Numbered from the stretch's first letter, positions 8,970 through 19,087 are shown. The stretch: 35,032 nucleotides of DNA from Triparma columacea (GCA_030267965.1 BRYA01000888.1:36904-71935); one strand, 5' to 3'. The notes: generated by a model not told the origin, from the sequence alone. A program made the numbers and translations.

Positions 8970-10941
8970 TTAGATCTCGCATTTGCACCTGAAACCTCTA
9001 GCAAATGCTCCCGGGATCATCATGTCCTCCATGCTGAGCGGTTCGCACTTACAATCGCTCGGCTTGGGCCCCTTGATCTTCGCGATTTCGTGTAGGTAGA
9101 CGCCCAAGACCTTTATGGCATTCATCATGTTGACCTTGTTGAACTTCTCGTTCTGGCTGTGGGCCATGTCGTCGCAGGCACCGACGGGGAGGAGGAGGAC
9201 ATTCATCTGGGTGGCGTCCTCGAGCCAGGTTGCAATGGGGATGGAACCTCCCTCCCTGGTCATGTCGGGGGTCTGCCCGAAGACGTTCTCGACGGCTTTC
9301 TTCGCGGCCTCGTAATTCGGGTGGTCTGTACTACTCAGCCAAGCCTTGGCCCCGTGGTGAGCCTTGACCCACATCTTGTTGGGGCTGTTGAGCTTCTCGA
9401 ACTCCTTCTCTAGGTGAGCGGTTACCACGTCGGCAATCTGCTTAGGGTTCTGATCGGGGACGAGGCGAAGGGAGAACTTCCCCATCACCTTGCGGGGAAT
9501 GACGGTCTTGGCCCCGGGGTCGGAGAAAGCGCCCTCGATACCGTGCAAGGACAGGGTGGGGAAACGCCAACGAGCCATGAGGAGCTCTTTCTTGGTTTTG
9601 TGGAGAAGCTGTGTGTTGGGATTAGGAAGGTGAGGAGCGAAAGGGAAAAGGGGAAAGGGGGGGTTAGATTTCAATAGAGCCGCATGCTGCTATCATTAGC
9701 TCCTTCACCGCCACAGACACTAACCTCTCCCTTCCCAATATTGGCAACCCCGCACTCCTTCTTATATTCTTCCGGGTCGAAGTCGATGGTCTCGTACATT
9801 TTTTCCTCCTCCTCCGTGACCGCCGCCACGTCCTTCATGACCCCGTCCACCAAGATCTTCCCGTCAGGGTCCACGAGGCTCCCCATGAGCCTCACAAGGT
9901 CAATCATGGCCTCGTGAACCGTGCCGCCGTACACGCCGGAGTGGAGGTCCTGGGCACCGCACTCGACGCCGACCTCGAAGTAGGCCATGCCCCTGAGCCC
10001 GTAGGTCAGGCAGGGCTTGTTCTTACCGAGCCAATAGTTGTCTGATATGCAGAAGAAGTCCACGTCGTCCAGGAACTTTCCTGGCTTGGCGAGAGCGTTC
10101 ACGGCCTCGAACATTCCCTCGGAGCCGTATTCTTCCATGCCCTCGTAGATCATCTTAATGTTGACGGGTAGATCCATCTTGAGCTCATTGAAGGCTTCCA
10201 CCATCCAGAGCCAGCTGAGCGCTGGGCCCTTGTCGTCAGTGGAGCCACGGCCGAAAAGCTTACCGTCGATCTCAGTCAGCTCAAAGGGCTCAGTGTTCCA
10301 GCCGTCGCTGAGGAGCGCGGGCTGGACGTCGAGGTGTCCATACACGCAGACGGTCTTCTTCTTCGGGTCGTTCCCAAACTGACCGAGCAGGATGGGGGGG
10401 AGGGGGATGGTTGTGCCGTCGTCGAGCTTCTGCTCCTTCAGGGGGTTTTCATAGAGCTCGCTATCACCACCGAGCTTGTCGATCCACTTTTGACACCAGT
10501 CCATCATCTTCATGATCTCCGGCCTGTGATCGGGCCAAGCTGACACTGATTTTATGGCAACAGCCTCGCGGAGACGCTGTACATAGACCTCCTCGCGGTA
10601 GTCGATGTATTTGAAGAAGTCCGTGAGTGGGTCCTTGAACTTGAAGGATCCAGGCTTCGCGGAGGAGTACTGGGTCTTATTTCCGCCCTCGGAGTAGGTC
10701 TTGGGGGAGAGGGGGGGTAAGGGGGAGGGGTAAAGGGGGTGAGAAGGATGGTGGGTGAGATAATAGCGTGAAGAGTGTTGTAGTTGTATATAATTTGAAT
10801 GCCTGTAGAGGAGGCAAAATTAGTGTTCCTATTGTCCATGGTCTCGACGTCGAGTTCTCTAAAAATTGTAATTACCTTTCTGAGGGGTTTGAATCCCTCC
10901 TCTTCTACATCAGCTAAGCTAAGTTTGTTGAATTTGGACAT
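8970..10941 (-). CDS. M20 metallopeptidase, cytosolic non-specific dipeptidase (CNDP-like)
   Basis: Three exons on the minus strand: 10941-10876, 10699-9725 and 9608-8970. The introns are 10700-10875 (GTAATT...AAG) and 9609-9724 (GTTAGT...CAG). The product is 559 aa. This family cleaves dipeptides such as Cys-Gly using two Zn/Mn ions. Metal-site motifs are present in order: VYGHLDVQPA (His and Asp), GRGSTDDKGP (bridging Asp), EGMEEYGSE (catalytic and ligand Glu), DNYW, and a late His in DDMAHSQNEK. RWRFPTLSLHGIEGAF and REGGSIP are typical of CNDP2. Exon 2 to exon 3 gives ...GKGE/LLHKTKKELLMARW, aligning with the family. The first exon (22 aa) rests on an open frame and a fair GTAATT donor and is less certain. 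The protein is about 80 aa longer than the human enzyme, mainly at the N-terminus. Confidence 0.9.
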
Positions 10942-11068
10942 TTAATCGCAATGATGTGTTTTATCTATCAAAAATGCCCCCTAAAGTTACTGCAATATTT
11001 TGGTTCTGCTTGGCCTCCGCTTGGCCATTTCCTTATTAAATTAGTTTTGGTATTGTAACGTCATTAAA
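10942..11068. promoter_or_regulatory. Divergent promoter (dipeptidase / OSCA channel)
   Basis: 127 bp between opposing ATGs. It is AT-rich compared with its flanks and must serve both genes. Confidence 0.45.
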
Positions 11069-14000
11069 ATGGGTTCCCATAATAGTGACATACTTTTACA
11101 CGAAATAGAAAGACTCGGAGGCAAACAGCACAACATATCAGGTAAGTAGAGCGCCAAAATTGGGGGAGGCTAACAAGGGAAACTCGGGAACCTCACCCAA
11201 TTATACCCACAAATTTGCCAAATTTGCCGAATTCGCACCAAACTCTCGTCACAGGAGTCAGCGATGTTACAGTCGAAGCCGTGGTCCTCTCATTTTACTT
11301 GAATTCTCTAATATTCACGATATTACTCATCCTATTTGAGGTCCTCAGGCGTTCCCTCCCAACAATCTACAACGGCTCTAACTACCACAAGGAGATGGAG
11401 ACACAGGAGCCGAGGCTGGACACTAGGTTTAGCTGGCATGGGTGTTTTGGCTGGTGGATGGACGTTTGGAAAGTGCCTTGGCACAGGGTTCTCCAGGTGA
11501 GCTTGATTTATTTCTTCAAGCAGGCCCCACCCATACATGTATATCAAGGCCATGAGCCCCGCATCCTCACAACCACCCCTCTCCCCCCCCCCCCCCCCTC
11601 AACCCTCTCCCCAGTGCTGCGGCTTGGACGGCTACATGTTCCTCCGTTACATCCGTCTCTGCTCCCGTCTCACCATGGTGACAGCCTTCTGGGGTACCAT
11701 CGTCCTCGGCTCCGTGTACTACACCGCGGACGGCGGGGAGGAGGGCTGGTACGTCTTCACAATGAAGAACATCCCCCCCATAACAGACGACGGGGACAAC
11801 AGGGCGAAAGGGGACGGGAGGAGGCTGTGGGTACCGGTGGTCTTCTGCTACCTAATGACGCTGTACACCTTCTACTTGATCAAGGAGGAGTATAAGCACT
11901 TCGTAGAGCTAAGGATGGAGTGGCTGGCGAAGGGCGCGGGGCTGGACGTGGGGCAGAAGAGGTGAGAATGGAAAGGGTTGCGTTCGTGGGACGGATGTCA
12001 CGGCTTTTTTGTTTGATGGGCACAAGCTGGCCGCTTCGCTCCTCTCTCCTCACTTATGGAGACGGCACTAACCGCTCTGTGATTCTCACGCATCGTCCCA
12101 ACCCCTTTCGCTTCCTTGCTTCGCTCGTGTCACAGGTTCAGCCTGATGGTCGAGAACATTCCCAGGCGGCTCCGGTCCGAGAAGAAGCTCTTCTCTTATT
12201 TCTCCAAGCTGTTCCCCGACCGCGTCCACTCCGCCTCCGTCGTCCTGAACATCCCCGAGGTGGACTCCCTAAACAACCGGCGCCTCAGGGTCCGCAGACG
12301 GCTCGAGAAGGCCGTGGCGTACAAGGAGGCGACGGGGGACAACGCGACGCACGTGGTGGGGAGGGCGAGGTGCCTGTGCTGCGGGATTGAATCGAGGCCC
12401 TGCATAGGGTTCAGGATATGCAAGAACGAGGAGGTGAGAGGGGGGGGGGGAGGGGGGGGGAAGAGGACGAGGGACGAGAGACGAAGGCGAGGGAGGGGTG
12501 GTGAGGCGGGCGGCGGCGGCACACTAACACTTGCACTCTCTTGTAACCCCCCATCGCAGGTTGTGGACAGCGTGGAATACTATAGGAAAGACTTGGATGA
12601 TATGAACGAAGAGCTCAAGAGCTTGGTGAAGGAGAAGATTAGGATTGCTCGGGACGGGGGGGACGGGGAGGAAGAGACGGGAATGTTTGATAGGGTTAGG
12701 GAGATCGTGGGGGGGATTGGGGGGGGGTTTAAAAGGGGGCTTGGGGGTCGGCAAGTGTCGAACGGGGAGGGCAACGTAGAGGTGCTGTACCGGGACTCAA
12801 TCACCCCGGACTCTATCACCCCGGACTCTATTGCCTCCACCGCAGTGTCGAACTCCAACTACGGGTCGATAGAATCGAAGCTTTACGAGGAAGGGGGGGG
12901 GGGGGATAGAGGAATGAGCTTGCTTAAAAACGACTACCTGCAGGATGAGGGCTTCCACAGGACGAGCAGCGCGCTGACACCGCGGGGGGAGGAGGATTTG
13001 ATTCAGCCTGGGGGGAGGGATAAGGTGAGGTTTTTTGGGGGGGGGCGTAAATGACACACCATTCTAAACCCCAAACCATTCTAAACATCCCCCGCGCAGC
13101 ACAAATCTTGCTTCCGTCGAGCCATTAACAAGCTCGGCGTCGACTTCCTACACAGCGAAATCAGCAGCGTCAGGGACAAGTTCCAGTCCGTCGTCGTCGA
13201 CAGCGTCTTCGCCCGCACCATGTCTTCCACTGGCTTCGTAACATTCACGAATCTCCAGACGGTGGCCATGGCGAATGCGAGCACGCTGTCGCACAAGGTG
13301 GACACGTTAGACACGGTGCTGGCGCCGGAGCCGAGGGACATACACTGGCCGAACTGCCACGTCACCAAGCCTGTGAGGATGGCAAGGATACAGACGGCGT
13401 CGGCGGGGATCATGATAGGGGTGCTGTTCTGGTCGCTCCCGGTGTCAATCATTCAGGCCATGGCAAAGGCTGAGGAAATGAGCAAGCTGCCCGGGCTTGG
13501 ATGGCTTGCGGAGGCTGGAAAAACTGATGAGGAGGAGAGGACAAGGTAAGGCTGCGAATTTGAGGAGCGCAATGATTGAGGTGGGCTGCTTGTCGTCGAC
13601 GAGCGCAGTGATGGAGGTGGGGGGCTGCTTGTCGTCGCCTCGCTCTTCCTGTAGCTAACTCCTTCGCGTTCGCAGACTCTTCTGGGTGAACCTTCTCAAT
13701 GGCTACCTGCCCGTCGTCACTTTGCTGGGGCTGATCCAACTACTGCCCTTCCTCTTTCAGTGGGTGGCGACATCTTACGAGACAAGAATGACGCACTCTG
13801 ACATCCAGGCTAGCATCATGAAGAGATTCTTCGTCTACCAGCTCGCCAACATTTACATCTCCATCACAGCCGGGTCGATCTTCGAAAACCTCACGGCGAT
13901 CCTGGACAGTCCCACCAGCGCGCTGCAGGTGCTGAGCGACACGGTTCCGACCGTCGTGGGTTACTTCATGTCGCTAATCATGACCAAGATATTGGCGGGT

Positions 14001-14744
14001 CTCCCTGTGGTGCTGCTGCGGTTCGGGGCGCTCCTGAGGATGGGATTCCTGAGGCTGTGCTTCAAGGAGGCCCACCTTACCCAAAGGGAGTTGAACGAGG
14101 TCTACAGACCCCAGGAGTTCCTGTACGGTTGGGAATACCCGACCCAGCTACTAGTTATTGTGATATGCTTCACTTATAGCGTAATTTCTCCCGTCATTCT
14201 CCTTATTGGGGCAGTGTACTTTTACCTCGCACTCATCGTGTACAAGCTGCAGCTCCTTTACGTCTACACCCCTCTGTACGAGGGGGGCGGAGAGCTGTTC
14301 CCATCTGTCTGTCATAGGACCTTCATCGGACTTTGCTGTGGACAAGTGTCGCTGCTCGCCTATTTGTTCATAAGGGTCAGCACTAAGGGGTGGCAGCCGC
14401 TCGTCCTGATCCCCCTCCCCTTCTACACCATCTACACCATGAATAGGATGAGGGCGATGTACGACATCCCCTCCAAGAGTCTTTCGCTGGAGAGGGCGGT
14501 GGTGTTGGACAGGGAAAATTTCAAGAGCGGAAACGGCGCGGACCTCGTCGGTACCTTCGACAAGCACGCCTATAGGCAACCACTGCTGGATCCCAAAGAG
14601 TTACACATAGAGCCGGAACCGTACAGGACTGTGGTGGGGATCACGACAGAGTTGGGGGAGGAGGAGGGGGCGGAGGGCGGGGGTGAGGGGGAGGGGGAGG
14701 GGGGGGAGGGGGGGGGCACAAATGATCGTAAACATATAGTGTAG
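11069..14744 (+). CDS. OSCA/CSC1/TMEM63 (DUF221) mechanosensitive or osmosensitive cation channel
   Basis: Seven exons: 11069-11141, 11255-11496, 11615-11961, 12136-12433, 12560-13024, 13100-13545 and 13676-14744. All introns are GT...AG with GTAAGT, GTGAG or GTAAGG donors and CAG acceptors. The product is 979 aa. Order: N-terminal TM (AVVLSFYLNSLIFTILLILFE), two TMs in exon 3, then the cytosolic PHM7-type domain starting with FSLMVENIPRRLR and including VVLNIPEVDSL and YYRKDLDDMN. A low-complexity insert (DSITPDSITPDSIAS) follows. The region resumes at STGFVTFTNLQTVAMA and EPRDIHWPN, then the pore-module helices from about 13377 to 14440. SSTGFVTF, APEPRDIHWPN and YPTQLLVIVICFTYSVISP are family landmarks. 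OSCA/TMEM63 proteins open under membrane tension or hyperosmotic stress. The tail is acidic and Gly-rich. Confidence 0.93.
13553..13640. repeat. Imperfect ~38-bp tandem duplication in OSCA intron 6
   Basis: GAGCGCA(A/G)TGAT(T/G)GAGGTGG...GGCTGCTTGTCGTCG is present twice in tandem inside the 130-bp intron 13546-13675. Such local duplications are frequent in the introns of this window. Confidence 0.6.
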
Positions 14745-15236
14745 CTTTTTTATGAAGGGTTATAGGGTTTACTCTCACTTGTTTAACTTCTGCCTCTTTC
14801 CCCCTGGCTCTCTGTTAATCCGTGATAACAGAATTTTTCACGTTTTAACATGATACAACAACAAAAAATCCAAAAAAATCATAAATGGTACAATCGAATT
14901 TAGCGGATATTATTTAGTTCTTTAAATGAAATATTAAGTGCTTGTAAATCTTATCCTCTATCTTATCCAAAGTGATCTTCGATGTTTGGTCAAGAAAATT
15001 TTGTAAGGGAGAATTTCTTAATCAACATTTGCGTTAAATAATCAAATCGATATAAAAATCAATGTACATATTATTGAACTATTGAAAAAAGATTTAATAT
15101 ATTTCTTGGATTTTAATTATTCAAAATTGATACATGAGATTTTAAAAATTAAACATAGACATATTGGATCACTAATAGATAGTGAATATTTACTAAAATA
15201 TGATCCAAATGCATTAACATGGTTCAGAAAAAAATT
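14745..15236. other. AT-rich island with decayed open frames, left of the retrotransposon
   Basis: From about 14830 the base composition changes sharply to roughly three-quarters A+T, unlike the surrounding balanced or G-rich DNA. On the plus strand a frame is open from about 15022 to the insertion point, but it has no ATG. It reads as hydrophobic/Lys/Ile-rich protein (for example HRHIGSLIDSEYLLKYDPNA). The same frame would have continued beyond the insertion for a few codons to TAA at about 17790. A second short frame on the minus strand (about 15018-14916) also reads protein-like. I recognise no family. It could be remnant foreign or organelle-derived DNA, or AT-rich intergenic sequence. 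Confidence 0.45.
15232..15236. repeat. Target-site duplication (left copy)
   Basis: AAATT directly abuts the left LTR and is repeated directly after the right LTR at 17753-17757. Confidence 0.85.
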
Positions 15237-15393
15237 TAATAGAATGGATTTGATAGTAAATGTGATTGTCCTAAGTGTGTTACGGTGCTCGAAGCCTTCC
15301 ATGGCTGAGCGTGCATGACTCCTAAGTGTCAAGCATGAATTGGCCCGTAGTCAAAGTGTGCGTGAGATCGGTCTTGGGTCCACAATTCCATTA
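15237..15393 (-). repeat. 3' LTR of the retrotransposon
   Basis: 157 bp, identical to 17596-17752. Its first three minus-strand bases (TAA) supply the stop codon of the protease-like frame. Confidence 0.93.
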
Positions 15394-16449
15394 CTCCCCT
15401 TCGGCTATCATGTACCGCATGAGAGTCGATCTTGTAGAATTATGTAGAGCCGATGTTGTGTGATCGCACCTGGTTGATAGTATTGAGGTGTTGTCGACCA
15501 GTCTGCTGATGAACGCCCCTCGGTCATAATCCCCATCCATCGTCAGGGCGACAGTTTTGAGGTTAGGGTTCGTGAGGTCCCTTTCGGTAGGGTATGAGTG
15601 AGCGAGGGAGATGTCTCCCCTTGGGCTGGGGCCGAAGGGTAGGTTGAATTCCTGGGTCCCTAGAGTCGTGTCGTCCGCCGAGAGGCTGGGCAGCGTGAAG
15701 GACCCTAGAGCTCCCCTGGAGGGATTGAGGTCAATCGCGGCCACACCATGATGATAGGCGACCCGAATGGGGTCGATAATCGCGCAGCCATCTGGGTTAT
15801 ACGGGGCATTTGCGACCCTTAGCAAGATCGGAGTTCCATCTCTTGTCAGCACAACCGTCACTCCGTCACCTGAATGTACCTCCACAGGATTCCTGCCCAT
15901 GTAGGGCGTAAGGGTAGTGGTGGGATTGGGCGACGTTGCAGTGATGTGGAAGCCTCTCCCCATAATAATGTTGTGTCCTCCTGTGTCAATAATCGCGTGA
16001 TGAACTTGGGTTCTATCAGCTATGGTGTTGACATGGACAGGAATCGACATATGTGGGGAGCAGGTGTTGGACGAAGTCGCAACAGCATCGTTGCCAAGAG
16101 CATGGTCATTGGAAGAGCTTGTAGTGGTATCGGTGGTAAGACTCAGAGTGCAGTCGTAGGTCGTTACCGCAGCCACTGTGGCAGTGTCGAGAGCTGTATC
16201 GTTAGCAGCACCAAGAACATGTTCGTTGGTACTGCCAAGAGTGATGTCGTCGGAAACTCCAGAGGCTGTGTCTTGGGCACGGTCGAGAGCTGTATCGTTA
16301 GCAGTACCAAGGACGTGGTCGCTTGTATTGCTAAGAGTGATGTCGTCGATTGTCTTAAGAGCTGTATCGTTAACAGAACCAAGGACGTGGTCGCTTGTAT
16401 TGCTAAGAGTGATGTCGTTAATAGTGCCAAGAGCGAGGTTGTGATGTTG
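15391..16449 (-). pseudogene. Retropepsin-like (aspartic protease) region of the element
   Basis: A frame open from just after a TGA (16452-16450) down to TAA at 15393-15391. The first ATG is at 16050. The peptide HHAIIDTGGHNIIMGRGF carries the DTG catalytic triad within the usual hydrophobic context of retroviral or retrotransposon aspartic proteases (A2-type). The rest up to the stop resembles the region after the protease, but no integrase motif follows. The upstream 100 codons are a repeat array rich in NDTAL, DDITL and DHVLG. It lies in the same frame as the gag-like region but is cut off from it by several stops. Expression would need read-through or splicing, so I mark it as a remnant. 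The protease call is moderate. Confidence 0.6.
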
Positions 16450-16450
16450 T
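16180..16450 (-). repeat. ~75-bp tandem repeats inside the retrotransposon
   Basis: About three degenerate copies of a unit containing GAGCTGTATCGTTA(G/A)CAG...ACC AAGgACgTGgTCGCTTGTATTGCTAAGAGTGATGTCGT (plus strand; the unit is divergent, so only the core is given). On the coding strand they encode repeated NDTAL/DDITLSNTSDHVLG peptides. They sit directly upstream of the protease-like domain. Confidence 0.7.
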
Positions 16451-16452
16451 CA

Positions 16453-16530
16453 CGAGCGAGCAGGCGGGCGAACGAACGGGCGAGCGAACGAGCGAGCGAG
16501 CAAGCAGGCAAGCGAGCGAGCGAAGCCGTG
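16453..16530. repeat. GAGC/GAAC simple-sequence tract
   Basis: Short 4-bp-based repeat (GAGCGAGC, GAACGAAC, GCGAGCGA) inside the element, between its gag-like and protease-like parts. It contributes no recognisable protein. Confidence 0.75.
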
Positions 16531-16731
16531 ACAGTGCCAAGAGCGAAGTCGTTGGAAAGTGTTAGTGCATTGTAATTACGGTCAGTTGTACTTACCTAAT
16601 GACGAGCGGGAGAGATGGTCTTTAGTTCCATGTTCTCCTGGGAGTGGAGGCGGGGGTGGTGGTGGATATTTGTGTGGGGTGGGGTCGGTGGTGCAAGTCA
16701 TGAATGTGTTAACTTGGACCTCCCCTCCATT

Positions 16732-17570
16732 TCAGGCCCCTGCCCCTGTAAAGGTGGCGAATCCTCCTCCGGTCGGGCTAGCTGTGAGGCATCTGCTGGC
16801 CGGGGTGTCATAGGTGTTGATGATGATTGCTAAGGCATCTGTCCCCCTCGCAGCAGCCCTGACTGCCATCATTACTGGGAGCCTTGAGGTGCCCTTAAGC
16901 AGCGAGCCCTGAAGGTGGTTCTGCAGCTCTTTGGGGAGATCGGACATGTCGTCAGGCTTTGTGGGTGTTGTGTAAGCCTTGAAGTGACTGCCCAAATGGA
17001 TGAGTGCCCATGCTTCGAGATTCTCCTTCCACTCATGGTACCTGTCCGCCCTAAGTTCGTCCTGGAAGGAAGTGCGTGGCAACTTGCACTCCTGTCCTTT
17101 GTTGGACGCTTGAGAGGGGGGAAGAGTTGGTGTGGCCGAGGGATCTTGGGCCATGGTGACCTCCCCTGAGAGGATATCGACTTTTGTAAGCGCCTTGATC
17201 TGGGCACGTACCCATCCCGGGAATGAATCGGCCATAGTCCCGGTTGTAGGGTCACGCTTGTGCTCCTGAGGAATATAGGACTCCCTCCTGGCTAGCGAGG
17301 TGAGTGAGATAAAACTGGATATAAATGGCTGGCGGTGGACCGCCTTCAAAACCTTCGTTGCTGACTTCACATCATGTAGTGAGCACCTTAGGATCATCGT
17401 TGGATCATCCTCAGCACCTAGTTTTGTCAAAATCTGGGTTACAGCTGGAGGTGCACTTGCCAGTCCGCGTCTCCAAAAGTGCCAGAGGATTAAAACTCCA
17501 CCACATCCCTGGCGTCGTACGATTGAGTTTGAATGGTCATACTCGGTGTCTGTGCGTTGCTGTCAGTCAT
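16732..17570 (-). pseudogene. gag-like region of the retrotransposon (broken)
   Basis: An ATG at 17570, 26 bp inside the 5' LTR boundary, starts a frame (MTDSNAQTPSMTIQ...) that stops at TAA 17492-17490. The neighbouring frame takes over without a break in protein-like sequence (LILWHFWRRGLASAPPAVTQ...) and runs to TGA at 16734-16732. It contains a Copia-gag-like W-rich helix (DRYHEWKENLEAWALIHLG) and later helical segments. There is no CCHC zinc knuckle. The same frame continues past the TGA for another 50 codons (Pro-rich) to TGA at 16584, with a GTAAGT at 16595-16590. Frame break plus stop suggest decay, or an unusual recoding or splicing scheme. The gag identity rests on position and composition. 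Confidence 0.55.
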
Positions 17571-17595
17571 TTAAATTCTGTTGCGACTGTTAATC

Positions 17596-17752
17596 TAATA
17601 GAATGGATTTGATAGTAAATGTGATTGTCCTAAGTGTGTTACGGTGCTCGAAGCCTTCCATGGCTGAGCGTGCATGACTCCTAAGTGTCAAGCATGAATT
17701 GGCCCGTAGTCAAAGTGTGCGTGAGATCGGTCTTGGGTCCACAATTCCATTA
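17596..17752 (-). repeat. 5' LTR of the retrotransposon
   Basis: 157 bp, identical to the other LTR. It faces away from the oxidoreductase gene, and its outer edge is 62 bp from that gene's ATG. Confidence 0.93.
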
Positions 17753-17757
17753 AAATT
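17753..17757. repeat. Target-site duplication (right copy)
   Basis: AAATT, matching 15232-15236. It overlaps the start of an 18-bp palindrome (17757-17774, TGATCAAATTTTTGATCA) that belonged to the target site. Confidence 0.85.
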
Positions 17758-17814
17758 GATCAAATTTTTGATCAGACTATTTACATCGTAATTGATTCTT
17801 TGAGACGTCAATCA

Positions 17815-18989
17815 ATGTCTAATCATGGTACTACTGCACGAGGTCTTCGCATTGCTGTCTTAGGGACCGCTTCAATCGCAAGAAAGAACATAAGAGCAAT
17901 TGCTTTGGCCTCTTCTGACATTTCTGTTGTCGTTGTAGCATCAAGGGATCCGGAACGGGCGCGCGTGTATTGTGGGGAAGTTGGACTTCCAGAAAGTACC
18001 TCTTGTTGCACGTACCAAGATGCCCTCAACATGGATATTATCAACGCAGTGTACATCCCCCTGCCCACAACACTCCACCTCGAGTGGGTTACCAAAGCTG
18101 CTCGTGCAGGAAAGCATATTCTTTGTGAGAAGCCGATCGCTGTTGATCTCGAGACCCTCAACTCGATTGTCAGCGTTTGTGAGGAGATGAATGTGGAGTT
18201 GATGGATGGTGTTATGTTCATGCACCACCCACGCCTCAGCACCCTCGTCTCCACCCTGCGTCCACTGACCCCTCTTCACGTTTCTTCCTCCTTTACATTC
18301 CTCGGCGACGAAGACTTCTTCAAGAATAATATTAGATGCAATGGTGGCGATCCTCTTGGTTGCTTGGGCGATCTTGGCTATTACAATATTAGAATTAGTC
18401 TAACTGCCTTTGATTACACCCTCCCCTCCCATGCGCATGGTGTCATCCTGGAGGAAAATGAGCACGGCGTGCCTATAACTATGAGCTGTGGGATGCGCTG
18501 GGAGGACGGTCGTAGGTAAGAATGTGACAGATTCGACGATAGTTTCGCTGCTGCACACTAACACGGCCCTTTCCGCTGCTCGCTGCGCTCGCTTGCCACA
18601 GTTGCAGTTTTACGTGCTCTTTCAGAATGCAGACTCAGCAGTGGGTCAAGATAGCGTGTAAGGAAAGTCACGTTGATATCGACGACTTTGTTATACCCAA
18701 CGACGAAACGCATGCTAACTTCGACATTGTCAAGGAAGGATTCGTGGAGGAAGCTCGCAGATGTCAATCTAACAAGGAGCAAGTCGAGGTTGAGAATGTC
18801 AAGCCACAGCAGACGCTAATGTGGGAGGAGTTTGCTAATCGCGTACAGAAAAGGTGTGAAGGCGGGGGGCAGAGCAGCAGCGGCAACTTCGGGATGTCTT
18901 ACGAGGTCATGACGCAACTGTGTATCGAGGCTTGTATGAGGAGTGCAAGGGAGGGAAGTAGAGAGGTGGACGTCAGGAAAAGCTTTTGA
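17815..18989 (+). CDS. Gfo/Idh/MocA-family NAD(P)-dependent oxidoreductase
   Basis: Two exons: 17815-18515 and 18608-18989. The intron 18516-18607 (GTAAGA...TTGCAG, phase 2) gives a 360-aa product. The Rossmann start is LRIAVLGTASIARKN. YIPLPTTLHLEW and GKHILCEKPIAVD (the EKP lysine) are typical, as are DGVMFMHHPR, FLGDEDFFKNNIR and LGCLGDLGYYNIR. The overall pattern resembles plant proteins of the At4g09670 type and bacterial glucose-fructose-oxidoreductase-like enzymes. The splice joins MRWEDGRR to SFTCSFRMQTQQW, matching the family's (WEDGR...CSF...) strand. Substrate is unknown, probably a sugar or sugar derivative. A nearer acceptor (CACAG, six bases upstream) keeps frame but inserts a poorer sequence. 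The promoter region is separated from its ancestral upstream DNA by the LTR element. Confidence 0.9.
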
Positions 18990-19087
18990 AGGGAGAATGA
19001 TGCGCTGTAGACTCACGAGGAGTAAAAGAAAAGCCAAAAATATTCTAGTCTAGAGGGACACACTTTAACACTTTTTGAAACCATACA

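Larger units (their letters stand above)
15237..17752 (-). mobile_element. Non-autonomous LTR retrotransposon (gag/protease remnants only)
   Basis: A 2,516-bp element flanked by a 5-bp target-site duplication (AAATT). It has two 157-bp direct LTRs that I find identical base for base. Read on the minus strand the LTR begins TAATGGAATT and ends ATTCTATTA. These are imperfect inverted ends, not the usual TG...CA. A purine run (GAAGGGGAG) directly precedes the 3' LTR (15393-15237), as expected for a polypurine tract. No standard tRNA primer site (starting TGG) is seen next to the 5' LTR. The interior carries a gag-like frame and an aspartic-protease-like frame, both on the minus strand. There is no reverse transcriptase, RNase H or integrase, so mobility would need enzymes from a related element. 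Identical LTRs indicate recent insertion. Confidence 0.93.

Noticed and set aside
12434..12559. Treating exon 4 to exon 5 of the OSCA gene as one continuous exon
   Set aside because: The frame is open, but the borders are strong splice signals and the insert is low-complexity Gly/Arg sequence that breaks the conserved domain. I kept it as an intron and reported retention as a finding.
15874..16575. 233-codon plus-strand frame with VESCIVSSTK repeats
   Set aside because: It runs opposite to the gag/protease orientation of the retrotransposon, and its repeats come from the ~75-bp array. The DTG protease motif on the minus strand is the better reading.
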